Shown: one piece after another, positions 42,668-50,685 of the stretch
Layout: the number at the start of each line of letters is the position of its first letter
How positions within the stretch are numbered: position 1 is the first letter of the stretch
Assembly: GCF_000524475.1 (NCBI RefSeq)
Contig: NZ_BAVQ01000070.1
Location: 62,001-126,000, forward strand
Direction of reading: 5' to 3'
Origin: Tomitella biformata AHU 1821
GTDB lineage: Bacteria; Actinomycetota; Actinomycetes; Mycobacteriales; Mycobacteriaceae
Length of the DNA: 64,000 nucleotides
Program-made: the position numbers and the translations under genes
Notes under the pieces: generated by a model
The model's database searches: none
Seen by the model: the letters and a program-made list of their open reading frames with translations, nothing else
What the model was told of the DNA's origin: nothing

Positions 42668-43267
42668 GTGATGAGCTCGCTGCTCGGATGGCTGCAGGGT
42701 ATCGGCGGCAACGTGATCTATATAGCCGTCGGGCTGATGGTTTTCGCGGAGGACGCGCTATTGCTCGGATTCGTCGTGCCCGGCGAGACCGCGGCGATTC
42801 TCGGTGGGGTCCTGGTGAGCGAGGGCCGGGTGAACCTGTGGCTGATGATGGCCGTCGTGTCGGTCGCGGCAGTCGCGGGGGACTCGGCCGGGTACTTCGT
42901 GGGCAGGCGGCTCGGGCCCCGACTGGCGGCGAGACAGGACGGTTCCAAGAGGCAGCAGCGATTCGAGCGGGCCGGGGATTTTGTGGACCGCCATGGCGGG
43001 GTCGCGATCTTCCTCGGCAGATTCGTGGCCTTCGTCCGCACCGTGGTGCCCGCGATCGCCGGGGCCACGGGGATCCGCTACCGCAAGTTCGTGTTCTACA
43101 ACGTGCCGGCGGGCATCATCTGGGGGATTGGCAACGTGCTGATCGGGGTGGTGGCCGCGCAGTCCTATGAGCGGGTGGCGTCGGCGCTGGGGACCGGCAC
43201 AGCACTGCTTCTGGGGGTGCTCGTGGTGCTCGCTGTCGTGGTGTGGCGGGTGCGGCGGCAGGCCTAG
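42668..43267 (+). CDS. DedA family membrane protein
   Basis: 199 residues, GTG 42668 or ATG 42671. It has the DedA (VTT/SNARE-assoc) core: membrane-reentrant GETAAILGG near the first acidic site, DSAGYFVGRRLG, and FVAFVRTVVPAIAGATGIRYRKFVFYN with the conserved Arg and Pro. Family members act in lipid or polyprenyl-phosphate recycling and pH/voltage homeostasis. It is divergent from the aminotransferase and its stop overlaps that of the converging TetR gene by 4 bp. Confidence 0.87.
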   Translation: MMSSLLGWLQGIGGNVIYIAVGLMVFAEDALLLGFVVPGETAAILGGVLVSEGRVNLWLMMAVVSVAAVAGDSAGYFVGRRLGPRLAARQDGSKRQQRFERAGDFVDRHGGVAIFLGRFVAFVRTVVPAIAGATGIRYRKFVFYNVPAGIIWGIGNVLIGVVAAQSYERVASALGTGTALLLGVLVVLAVVVWRVRRQA

Positions 43268-43866
43268 CGCGCGTCCGCCAGCAGGTCCGCGACCATGCCG
43301 CGGCCGACGCGGATCGGCTCCTCGCTGCACGCGAACTTCGACCCGGCCAGGGCGCCGTCGTAGATGGTCTGGATCTTGGTGGCCAGCACGGGCGCGTCGG
43401 GGATCTTGGCCGTGGTGAGGAGGGCCGTCAACTGCTCGTGCAGCCACACGCGGTGCTCGCTGACGGGGCTCAGCACGCCATGCAGCTCGCCCGGGAATTC
43501 CGTTGCGGCATTGAGATATTGGCAGCCGCGGTAGTTGCGCACGGGGGCGGAGGCGATCGCCAGGTCGAAGAAGGCGAAGATGCGTCCGACGGGGCTGTCG
43601 AGGCCGGCGACGGCATCCTCCCACCGCTGACGATCGCGCAGGTCCAGCTGGTGGAGGTACTCGGTGACGAGGGCGTCCTTCGACCCGAAGCCGGAGTACA
43701 GGCTCGCGCGCGCGACGCCGGCCTCGCCGATGATCCTGTCGATGCCCACGGCCCTGATGCCATGCGCGGCGAAGAGCTCGGTGGCCGCCGTCAGGAGGCG
43801 GTCGGCGGGGCTGGGCTTGGTGGGCGTGGCAGTGGTGGTCGAGGCGGGCACGGGGCAAGAGTACAT
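43264..43866 (-). CDS. TetR family regulator facing the organosulfur operon
   Basis: 200 residues. HTH near 20-65: DRLLTAATELFAAHGIRAVGID, then RIIGEAGVARASLYSGFGSKDALV. C-terminal ligand domain of the TetR_C type seen in LfrR/AcrR-like regulators. It is divergent from the cysteine leader peptide, and TAGACAGACCGGTCTA (43893-43908) lies 27 bp before its ATG, between the -35 and -10 of the opposite promoter. It is therefore likely to repress both itself and the sulfur operon; the inducing ligand may be an organosulfur compound (inference). Confidence 0.87.
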   Translation of the reverse strand: MYSCPVPASTTTATPTKPSPADRLLTAATELFAAHGIRAVGIDRIIGEAGVARASLYSGFGSKDALVTEYLHQLDLRDRQRWEDAVAGLDSPVGRIFAFFDLAIASAPVRNYRGCQYLNAATEFPGELHGVLSPVSEHRVWLHEQLTALLTTAKIPDAPVLATKIQTIYDGALAGSKFACSEEPIRVGRGMVADLLADAR

Positions 43867-43892
43867 CGCCCGGCCGCCGAGAACAGAAGAAT

Positions 43893-43921
43893 AGACAGAC
43901 CGGTCTAGCTACCGCTACACT
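43893..43921 (+). promoter_or_regulatory. Promoter of the Cys-leader/organosulfur operon with embedded TetR operator
   Basis: TAGACA (-35, 43893-43898), a 17-bp spacer, and TACACT (-10, 43916-43921). The GTG of the leader peptide is 8 nt after the -10, so transcription starts at or next to it. The perfect palindrome AGACCGGTCT (43897-43906) overlaps the -35 edge and spacer, the classic place for TetR repression. Confidence 0.7.
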
Positions 43922-43929
43922 CGCTCACT

Positions 43930-44022
43930 GTGACCCGAAGCGTTCTGACCCGCCGCCTGCACCTGGACTTGGTGCGGGTGGCTGGCGCTGCGTGTTGTCG
44001 CTGTCGCTGCTGTTGCTGTTGA
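43930..44022 (+). CDS. Polycysteine leader peptide (30 aa), putative attenuator
   Basis: A reading frame too short for most gene callers: GTG, 29 sense codons, TGA. The N-terminal part reads TRRLHLDLVRVAGA, the RRLHxDLxRVxxA signature of actinobacterial sulfur-gene leader peptides. The last nine residues are CCRCRCCCC, seven cysteines in total (five TGT and two TGC codons). No Shine-Dalgarno; probably leaderless. Polycysteine leaders in mycobacteria stall ribosomes when cysteinyl-tRNA is scarce and raise expression of downstream sulfur genes. The genes that follow are an organosulfur uptake/oxidation set, which fits. Confidence 0.85.
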   Translation: MTRSVLTRRLHLDLVRVAGAACCRCRCCCC

Positions 44023-44180
44023 TTTTCAACCCCGCCAGCGAATTCTCGGCTCATCGAGCCATTCCCTAGATCGCCATCCCGCCGCAGGCCAATAATTTGG
44101 CCGGGACTGCGGGCTGTTTAGGCCACACGATCTTGGCGGCCGAGCCTCCTCTCACCGGATCTACTCTGGAAGGCATTCCC
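44023..44180 (+). promoter_or_regulatory. Attenuator-like leader RNA between Cys peptide and first structural gene
   Basis: 158 nt. A hairpin CCGCAG-GCCAA-TAAT-TTGGC ... CTGCGG spans 44082-44112 (11 bp with a 5-nt bulge). A small stem GGCTC-ATC-GAGCC lies at 44048-44060. CTCGGC (44045-44050) can alternatively pair with GCCGAG (44139-44144) near the downstream ribosome site. Such mutually exclusive pairings are expected if ribosome position on the cysteine codons controls the operon; the structures were found by eye only. Confidence 0.5.
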
Positions 44181-44702
44181 ATGTCGCTGTACCTGTATGA
44201 AATTGTTCCCGCGGCCGAGCGTCGCGACGAGATCTCGCAGATCATCAAGGAATTCGCCGCGGAGATCACCACCGCCGGCGGCGAGCTCATCGAGACCCAG
44301 GTGACGAAGGACCACGGCCGCATCTTCGCGATCTCCGAGTTCTCGGGCTGCGCAGCGCCGGAGCTCAAGGTCGACGTGCTGGCTGGAGCCGAGCTCGAGG
44401 GCCCGCACCAGGTCCGCCTCGTCGGCGCCGAGCTGGCAGAGATCAAGGCCGCCCGCCCCGAGGCCGGCTACCTCGTCGAGTGGGACATCCCCGCCGAGAT
44501 CGACATGGACACCTACCTGGCCCGCAAGAAGGAGAAGTCCCCGCTGTACGCCGATGTCAAGGACGTGAGCTTCCTGCGCACCTACGTCCGCGAGGACACG
44601 GCCAAGTGCCTGTGCTTCTACGACGCCGCCGACGAGGATGCTGTGCGCCGCGCCCGTGAGGTCGTCAGCACCCCGGTCAGCCGCCTGCACCAGCTCGACT
44701 GA
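44181..44702 (+). CDS. DUF4242-domain protein, first gene of the organosulfur operon
   Basis: 173 residues from the ATG at 44181, with GGAAGG 7 nt upstream. Two ferredoxin-like alpha/beta-barrel halves: residues about 1-95 and a C-terminal DUF4242 segment (DVSFLRTYVREDTAKCLCFYDAADEDAVRRA). DUF4242 proteins (SCO4226 type) are small, sometimes nickel-binding, of unknown function. Its position between a cysteine leader and an SfnB-like oxidase suggests a role in sulfur-compound handling, possibly as a dimeric-barrel monooxygenase or metal binder; this is inference. Confidence 0.75.
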   Translation: MSLYLYEIVPAAERRDEISQIIKEFAAEITTAGGELIETQVTKDHGRIFAISEFSGCAAPELKVDVLAGAELEGPHQVRLVGAELAEIKAARPEAGYLVEWDIPAEIDMDTYLARKKEKSPLYADVKDVSFLRTYVREDTAKCLCFYDAADEDAVRRAREVVSTPVSRLHQLD

Positions 44703-44740
44703 CCAGCTCCTTCGAACACGAGACAGGGTAGGAATACACG

Positions 44741-45796
44741 ATGACCGCAACCATCACCGATTCCATCGCGCAGCGTCGCGTGAGCGCGAGCGAGTTCGTT
44801 CGCGAGCGCGCCGCGGCACTCGACCTGGGCGAGACCGACACCCGGATCGATGTGTCCAAGCTCGGTGAGCTGGGCCTATTCGGCCTCGGCTGTCAGGGCG
44901 GGCCGGTGGCGGAGATGGTCGCGGTCATCGAAGATGTGGCGGCCGAGAGCCTGTCCGCGGGCTTCAGCGCCTGGGCGCATCGCATGGCGCTTGAATATGT
45001 GGTCCGCGGGCCGGCTGCGGTCCAGGCCAAGTACCAGGCGAAGCTGGAGTCTGGCGCCGCAGTGGGCGTCACGGCGATGGCAGCCGGCCTCAAGTACGTC
45101 GCCGGGCTCGGTGAGGTGGCGCTCGTGGCCACCGAGGTCGACGGCGGCGGGCTCCAGATCAGCGGACCCATCCACTGGGCATCCAACGTGTTCGACGACG
45201 CGCTCATCGTGCTGTGCGCCCGCAGCGCGGACAGCACCAAGACGTACGTCGCGATCATCGAGGCGTCGGCGCCCGGCATCACCGTCCGGCCCGCGTCGCA
45301 GTTGCTCGCGCTGAACTCCACGGCGTCGACCTCCCTGGTTCTGGACGCCGTGCACATCCCGGCCGAGAACATTATCGGCACGGACCTGACGGAGTTCGTC
45401 AAGGGTGTGCGCCCGACGTTCCTGCTGCTGCAGACAGCATTCTGCAGTGGCATCTCCCGCACGTCCGTCGAGGAGTCCGCCAAGTGCCTCGGCGGGCTCG
45501 GCGAGGGCTTTGTCGACGAGCATGCCGAGCTAGCGGTCGAGCTCGCCGCCTTGCGAGATCGCTTGGGGCGCTTCGCCGCCGACACCACCAGCGCCAGCGC
45601 GCGCGAGCTCATCCAGCTACGGCTTGACGGCTCCCGCCTGGCGATGGCCGCGACGCGCCTCGAGGTGACACTGAAAGGCGGGGCCGGCTACTCCATGAAG
45701 TCGCCGACCAACCGCCGATTCCGCGAGGCCGCCTTCCTGCCCGTCCAATCACCGTCGGAAGGACAGCTGCGATGGGAACTCGCGCGCTCCAGCTGA
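44741..45796 (+). CDS. Acyl-CoA-dehydrogenase-fold protein, SfnB/DszC-like, likely FMN-dependent
   Basis: 351 residues, shorter than typical acyl-CoA dehydrogenases (380-400). Recognisable ACAD pieces: LGELGLFGLGCQGG, a mid-domain ISGPIHWASNVFDDALIVLCA, and a C-terminal helical bundle (STASTSLVLDAVHIPAENIIG onward). Near-complete loss of the acyl-CoA catalytic Glu region and the context place it with SfnB/DszC-type flavin monooxygenases used in desulfurisation. It is 38 bp after the DUF4242 gene, and its last 25 bp overlap the ABC ATPase. Confidence 0.75.
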   Translation: MTATITDSIAQRRVSASEFVRERAAALDLGETDTRIDVSKLGELGLFGLGCQGGPVAEMVAVIEDVAAESLSAGFSAWAHRMALEYVVRGPAAVQAKYQAKLESGAAVGVTAMAAGLKYVAGLGEVALVATEVDGGGLQISGPIHWASNVFDDALIVLCARSADSTKTYVAIIEASAPGITVRPASQLLALNSTASTSLVLDAVHIPAENIIGTDLTEFVKGVRPTFLLLQTAFCSGISRTSVEESAKCLGGLGEGFVDEHAELAVELAALRDRLGRFAADTTSASARELIQLRLDGSRLAMAATRLEVTLKGGAGYSMKSPTNRRFREAAFLPVQSPSEGQLRWELARSS

Positions 45797-46500
45797 CCGG
45801 CGGCCGCAAGAGCTATCCGGGCCGCCCGGATGTGCTCCAAGGCGTCGACATCGGTGTGGACCAGGGCGAGTTCCTGGTGATCCTCGGCCGCAGCGGCAGT
45901 GGCAAGTCCACGCTGCTGCGCATCATGGCGGGTTTGGAGACCCTCGATGGGGGCAACCTCGAGTGGGCCGTCGAGGGCCCGCGCATCGGCGTCGTGTTCC
46001 AGCAGCCACTGCTGCTGCCCTGGCTGAACGTGCGGGAGAACATCCGCTTGGGCGGGCGGTTCGCGGCGAACAAGGCGGCCTTCGACGCGGCCTTCGCCGA
46101 CGAGCTGCTGACCCACTTCGGCCTTGCCGACCTCGCCGACTCCTACCCGGACCAGCTGTCCGGGGGCCAGGCCCAGCGCATCGCCGTGATCCGCGCCGTC
46201 GCCATCCGACCGCAGGCACTGCTGCTCGACGAGCCCTTCAGCGCCCTCGACCCGGCGATCCGCGGAGATCTGCAGGTGTGGCTCGGGCAGGTCGCCAGCG
46301 AGCTGGGCTTCACCACCGTCCTGGTCACCCATGACGTCGACGAGGCCATCACCCTGGGGGACCGCATCGCACTGCTCGGCACAGCCGGGATCGTGCGACG
46401 CGAATGGCTTTGCGGCACAGATGCTGTGGACAAGGTGGTGCTGCGAACAGAGATCCTGGCGGAGTACCGGGACACATCCACGCGCATCCGGGTGTCGTGA
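45772..46500 (+). CDS. SsuB/TauB-like ABC transporter ATPase
   Basis: 242 residues. Complete ABC ATPase: Walker A GRSGSGKST, Q-loop VFQQPLLLPWLNV, signature LSGGQAQR, Walker B LLLDEPFSALDP, H-loop VTHDVDEA. The short form and the PLLLPWL Q-loop motif are typical of nitrate/sulfonate/taurine importers. It overlaps the upstream gene by 25 bp and the downstream binding protein by GTGA, so the transporter subunits are translationally coupled. It energises import of the organosulfur substrate. Confidence 0.88.
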   Translation: MGTRALQLTGGRKSYPGRPDVLQGVDIGVDQGEFLVILGRSGSGKSTLLRIMAGLETLDGGNLEWAVEGPRIGVVFQQPLLLPWLNVRENIRLGGRFAANKAAFDAAFADELLTHFGLADLADSYPDQLSGGQAQRIAVIRAVAIRPQALLLDEPFSALDPAIRGDLQVWLGQVASELGFTTVLVTHDVDEAITLGDRIALLGTAGIVRREWLCGTDAVDKVVLRTEILAEYRDTSTRIRVS

Positions 46501-47672
46501 CGATGATCGACGGTGTGGGGCGCAGAACCGTGCTGCGCGGCGCGCTCGGCCTAGCGGCGCTTGGCGGAGTGGCCGGGATCGTGGACCTCGGCCGCGCCGC
46601 CGCCACCGACCGCTCCAACGGCACCGACAAACTGCGCGTCGGCTACCTGCCCATCACCGACGCCGCCCCGCTGCTGGTGGCGCATGGCGCCGATCTGTTC
46701 CAACCCGAGGTCGTCAGCTCGAGCCAGCCGGTGATGTTCCGCAGCTGGTCCAGCCTGGCAGAGGCGTTCATCAGCCGGCAGGTCGACGTGGTCCACCTGC
46801 TCATGCCGATGGCCGTGCAGCTGAAGTACTCCCTCGGCAGCTCCGCCCGGATACTCGGCTGGAACCACACCAACGGCTCCGCGCTGACCGTGGCCCCGCA
46901 CATCACGGACCTCGAACAGCTCGCGGGAACTCAAGTGGCAGTGCCGTTCTGGTGGTCCATCCACAACATCGTGCTGCAGGACATGCTGCGTGCCCGCGGC
47001 CTGACTCCCGTGGTGCGCACCGCGCCGTCGAAAGCCGCCGGGACGGTGGGGCTGGTCGTGATGAGCCCGTCGGACATGGTGCCGGCGCTGGCCAACGGCG
47101 CGATCTCCGCATACACCGTCGCCGACCCGTTCAACGCGGTCGCGGAGATCAAGGGCATCGGCAAGATCCATTGCTTCCTGGGAGACGTGTGGCGAGATCA
47201 CGCCTGCTGCGCGCTGCTGGTGCACCAGGACGTGATCGACCGCAACCCCGCCGCAGTGCAGGGCCTCACGGACTCCATCGTCGCCGCGCAAATGATGATC
47301 AACGCGGACCGGCCCGCGGCCGCGGCCATGCTGAGCGGGGGCCGCTATTTGCCGCAGCCGGAGAAGGCCATCGCGAAGGCACTGACCTACCCGCCTGAGA
47401 ACTACCAGATCGCGAACCCGTCCTGGTCGCCGCAGAAGATCGGCTACCAGCCGTTCCCGTTCGAGTCCTTCACGACCGCGCTGGTGGGGGCCATGCACTC
47501 GACCGTCGTGGACGGCAACCGGGACTTCTTGGACCGCATCGACATCGACACTGTGCACCAAGAATTGATCGACGACCGCTTCGTGCGGTCCTCCATCGCC
47601 GGTGTCGGCGGGCCCTCCGCATTCGGCCTGCCCACCGGATTGACCAGAACTGAGGAAGTGGACCTGACGTGA
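46497..47672 (+). CDS. ABC transporter substrate-binding protein (SsuA/TauA-like), Tat-exported
   Basis: 391 residues from GTG 46497 (GTGA overlap with the ATPase stop; ATG 46503 is the alternative). N-terminal twin-arginine motif GRRTVLRGALGLAALGG predicts Tat export; there is no lipobox cysteine. The mature part has the NMT1/SsuA-like fold: RVGYLPITDAAPLLVAHG, then QVDVVHLLMPMAVQLKY, GTQVAVPFWWS and SPSDMVPALANGAISAY. Likely binds an alkanesulfonate, taurine or aromatic organosulfur compound; ligand unproven. Confidence 0.85.
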   Translation: MTMIDGVGRRTVLRGALGLAALGGVAGIVDLGRAAATDRSNGTDKLRVGYLPITDAAPLLVAHGADLFQPEVVSSSQPVMFRSWSSLAEAFISRQVDVVHLLMPMAVQLKYSLGSSARILGWNHTNGSALTVAPHITDLEQLAGTQVAVPFWWSIHNIVLQDMLRARGLTPVVRTAPSKAAGTVGLVVMSPSDMVPALANGAISAYTVADPFNAVAEIKGIGKIHCFLGDVWRDHACCALLVHQDVIDRNPAAVQGLTDSIVAAQMMINADRPAAAAMLSGGRYLPQPEKAIAKALTYPPENYQIANPSWSPQKIGYQPFPFESFTTALVGAMHSTVVDGNRDFLDRIDIDTVHQELIDDRFVRSSIAGVGGPSAFGLPTGLTRTEEVDLT

Positions 47673-48517
47673 GTGCGACGAAGCCCCGCAGGCTGTCGTG
47701 GTCGGCCTTCTGGCCGCCCGCTGCCGCGATCGTGTTGGCCATTGCCGTCTGGTGGCTGCTCACGGCCGTGGTGGCCGCGCCCGACTCGCTGATCCGCTCC
47801 TTCGCCCCGCAACATGTCCTGCCAGCGCTGTGGGAGCTCCTCGAGCGCGGCGTGCTGCTGCCGGACATCGGCGCCAGCATGTACCGCCTCCTGGTGGGCC
47901 TGCTCATCGCCGGCGTCATCGGCATCCCGCTGGGATTGGTGATCGGGCTGAGCGGAGTCCTCGAGCGGGCAAGCCGACCCGTGATGCAATTCCTCCGCAT
48001 GGTGTCCCCGCTGTCCTGGGCCCCTATTGCCGTGGCGCTCTTCGGCGTTGGCCATCGTCCGGTGATCTTCCTGATCGCCGCGGCCGCGGTGTGGCCGATA
48101 GTGATCAACACCGCCGCCGGCGTGCACGCCATCGATCCCGGCCACCTGCAGGTCGCCCGCTCGATGGGGGCCACGTTCCGCGAACGGCTGTTCGTCATTG
48201 TGCTGCCCGCCATCCGCGACCATGTGCAGACCGGTCTGCGGGTGGGCCTTGGCATCGCGTGGGTGGTGCTGGTGCCCGCCGAGATGCTGGGCGTCCGCTC
48301 CGGTCTCGGCTACCAAATCCTCAACGCCCGTGACCAATTGGCGTACAACGAGGTCATGGCGGTGATCTTGGTGATCGGCATCCTCGGCTACATCCTGGAC
48401 TCCGCCGCCCGCGCCCTCCTGGGCGAGCGCCGGCGAAAGACGCCGGAGCTCCCGGAAAAGTCGGACAGCGTCGACAAGATCGAGGACGCGCCGAAACCCG
48501 TGGAATACACGATCTAG
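47669..48517 (+). CDS. ABC transporter permease (SsuC/TauC-like)
   Basis: 282 residues, six membrane helices. The inner-membrane coupling segment ARSMGATFRERLFVIVLPAI is the EAA motif of sulfonate/nitrate importer permeases, and AEMLGVRSGLGYQILNARD follows it. GTG 47669 overlaps the binding-protein stop as GTGA. Last gene of the operon, followed after 9 bp by a strong terminator. Confidence 0.88.
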   Translation: MSATKPRRLSWSAFWPPAAAIVLAIAVWWLLTAVVAAPDSLIRSFAPQHVLPALWELLERGVLLPDIGASMYRLLVGLLIAGVIGIPLGLVIGLSGVLERASRPVMQFLRMVSPLSWAPIAVALFGVGHRPVIFLIAAAAVWPIVINTAAGVHAIDPGHLQVARSMGATFRERLFVIVLPAIRDHVQTGLRVGLGIAWVVLVPAEMLGVRSGLGYQILNARDQLAYNEVMAVILVIGILGYILDSAARALLGERRRKTPELPEKSDSVDKIEDAPKPVEYTI

Positions 48518-48526
48518 CAGGCAACA

Positions 48527-48570
48527 CCGCGGCCCGGGATCCCTTCTGGCGGAGGGGTCCCAGGCCGCGG
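48527..48570 (+). terminator. Terminator of the organosulfur operon
   Basis: Arms CCGCGGCC and GGCCGCGG close an interrupted stem that also pairs GGGATCCC-like and GGGGTCCC-like segments. It ends the leader-to-permease transcript. Confidence 0.7.
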
Positions 48571-48650
48571 CACGCTCAGCGGAACGCGAAGACCATCACC
48601 CGTGCTCGGCTGGCGGCATCGATGTTGATCGACCTCGCCATGCGGTATCC

Positions 48651-50489
48651 CTACGCCGTCTCCCGCCAGGGCGGGTCGAAGAGCTCCGCGTCCTGCGGAG
48701 GTGCTGACTTCGGGATGTATCCGGGAGGGCCGGGGAATCGCGCCGGCGGCAGCAGATACTCCCGCGGGTGATGGTGGTGGTTGACCCGGCCGCGCCGCAG
48801 TGGGTCGATGCAGGCCGGGGGATGCCAGATCGTGCGGTAGGCGTAATCGGTCCCGGGCTCGCCCACCGTCGTCGCCCAGTCTTGATCTCCGGGCCCGATC
48901 AGCGGGTGGTGCTCCAGGCACGCGAAGGTTAGCCGCTCAATGTCGGTGTGGCCGCCGTTGGCCCAGTCGTCGACGTGATGCGCCTCGCAGCGGTAGCCGG
49001 GCCGAGTGCAGTCGGGGAAAGTGCAGCCGCGGGCCCCGGCATGGAGCACTAGCCGCTGATCTGCGGAGGCCAGCCGTTTCGCTCGGCCGAGGTGCAGGGG
49101 CCTGCCGTCATCGTCGTAGATCAACAGGTAATGGTGGGCGCGGGCGGCCATGCGGATGGCCTCGCGCATCGGGATCATCGTTCCGCTGCCGGCGAAGGCG
49201 TTGCCGGTGGCCTGTTCGAGTTGCTCGAGGGTCATGGTGATGATGGCGGTCACGGGCAGCCCTCGGTGCTGGCCCAGGCCGGGCGAGCCTAGGACTGAGC
49301 GGAAGAGGCGCTTGATCGCGTCGTGTCGACGCTGCCCGAGGCTGCGCCGGTCCACTGGCGGATCCTCGCAGTGGTCGCTGGGCGGATCGGGAGGTTCCTT
49401 TGGAGGAGCTTCCGTCGGTTCCGGAGGCCACTGCATCTCTGAAGCGCTGGGCCTTTCTGGGGCGCTGGGATTTTCGGGCGCGCTGGGCTCTCCGGATTCA
49501 GGGGGCTTGGATGGCGTGGTGTCGTCAGCTGAAGTGTCGGGGCTGGCGGTCGCGGTCGCGGCGGCTCCCGGATCGTCAGGCACTGGCGCTGCCGTGGCCT
49601 CCGGGGCGGCTTGATTCTCTGCGTCAGCGCGGTCTTGCTTGTCCCTGGCGGCGGCGAAGAAGTCGAATAGGTCCTGCTGTGCCGCGGTGGGCGGTGGGGG
49701 AGTGGGACGTTCACCGTCGGATGCGGGGTTGCCGATGTCGACCACATCAAATAGGGGATGGTCGGCGTTAGCGGGCCCCGCCGTGTCTGTCTTGGCGAAA
49801 TAGGCGTCGACATAGGCGCGGGTTTCCGCGTCTATACAGAAGGTGCCGCGGGTGAGCTTGTCGCGGCCCTGCGGTTTCATATTGAAGAAAGTCTGGCCCT
49901 CGCGCTCGTGCTCGGAGGGCTCGTCGCCGTCGGGGTTCAGGTGCGCCTCGATCTGTTTCGCGGCGACCGCGACTGCTTCCGGGTGGGTGTGCTTCGCGAG
50001 GTCCACCAGTTGTGCCTCGGCCTTCTCGAGGTCCTCGGTGGAGATTGATGGAGGTAGGCGCTTGAAGAATCTGAGGATCACATCGGCGTGCTCGGGATTG
50101 ATATCGCCGTCGCGTTGGGCCTGGCCGGTGGGCGCGTGTTCGGCGGGGAGCGGTTGGCCGCCGAGCGTGGTGCCGGGGCCGAGCAATGCGGCATGGGCGA
50201 TCCGGCGCTTGGCCTCGGCGGGGGCGATGTGCAGGCGCTGGGACAGGAGCACGTGCAGCTTCTTGGCCTGGAGCTCCTCGGCGGCGTTTTGTTGGCCGAG
50301 CTGGTTGATCAGCTCGTGATTGATGCCGGGGATGGCCCGGAGGAGGTGCTCGAACTCGTCAAGCAGGTCCAGGCGTGCGAGGTTGCCCAGGTGTCCGTAT
50401 TCACGGCCGCGCAGGGCGGCGATCGAGGCAGTGGACAGGTCCATTAGCTCGGCTGTGGAGAGGCCGTCGAGCTGCCACTGATTAGTCAT
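48651..50489 (-). CDS. DUF222/HNH endonuclease-like protein (REP13E12 family)
   Basis: About 612 residues from the ATG at 50489 (GGGGAG spaced correctly; GTG 50495 is the alternative). An N-terminal DUF222 region (about 20-250) is followed by an acidic, Pro/Ala-rich low-complexity insert (about 270-370), then a C-terminal HNH domain: GCTFPDCTRPGYRCEAHHVDDWANGG and LACLEHH-like FACLEHHPLI. These proteins are present in many copies in mycolata genomes, often repeat-associated. Function unproven; a nuclease role is predicted. Confidence 0.85.
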   Translation of the reverse strand: MTNQWQLDGLSTAELMDLSTASIAALRGREYGHLGNLARLDLLDEFEHLLRAIPGINHELINQLGQQNAAEELQAKKLHVLLSQRLHIAPAEAKRRIAHAALLGPGTTLGGQPLPAEHAPTGQAQRDGDINPEHADVILRFFKRLPPSISTEDLEKAEAQLVDLAKHTHPEAVAVAAKQIEAHLNPDGDEPSEHEREGQTFFNMKPQGRDKLTRGTFCIDAETRAYVDAYFAKTDTAGPANADHPLFDVVDIGNPASDGERPTPPPPTAAQQDLFDFFAAARDKQDRADAENQAAPEATAAPVPDDPGAAATATASPDTSADDTTPSKPPESGEPSAPENPSAPERPSASEMQWPPEPTEAPPKEPPDPPSDHCEDPPVDRRSLGQRRHDAIKRLFRSVLGSPGLGQHRGLPVTAIITMTLEQLEQATGNAFAGSGTMIPMREAIRMAARAHHYLLIYDDDGRPLHLGRAKRLASADQRLVLHAGARGCTFPDCTRPGYRCEAHHVDDWANGGHTDIERLTFACLEHHPLIGPGDQDWATTVGEPGTDYAYRTIWHPPACIDPLRRGRVNHHHHPREYLLPPARFPGPPGYIPKSAPPQDAELFDPPWRETA

Positions 50490-50637
50490 CGTCACTCCCC
50501 TCGGGCGCTGGGATGTTCGAATCTTGATTGTGCCTTGAGGCTAGCGGAGGGGTCTGACACAAATCGGTCCAGAAGTGCCAGAATGAAGCCGTTGAATGTA
50601 ACAGTTAGGTAACGATTGGTGGCGCGTGAATGGGAAG

Positions 50638-50665
50638 GCCCGCTCACGTGTCCGTGAGCGGGCCA
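50638..50665 (-). terminator. Terminator of the SIMPL lipoprotein gene
   Basis: A perfect 12-bp stem GGCCCGCTCACG with a 4-nt loop, 20 bp past the SIMPL stop on the minus strand. Confidence 0.8.
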
Positions 50666-50685
50666 ACTTTCCTGCGGGGTGAGCC

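Noticed and set aside
48651-50489. Mobile-element origin of the DUF222/HNH gene
   Set aside because: No flanking repeats, integrase or transposase are visible; DUF222 proteins are scattered natively in mycolata.
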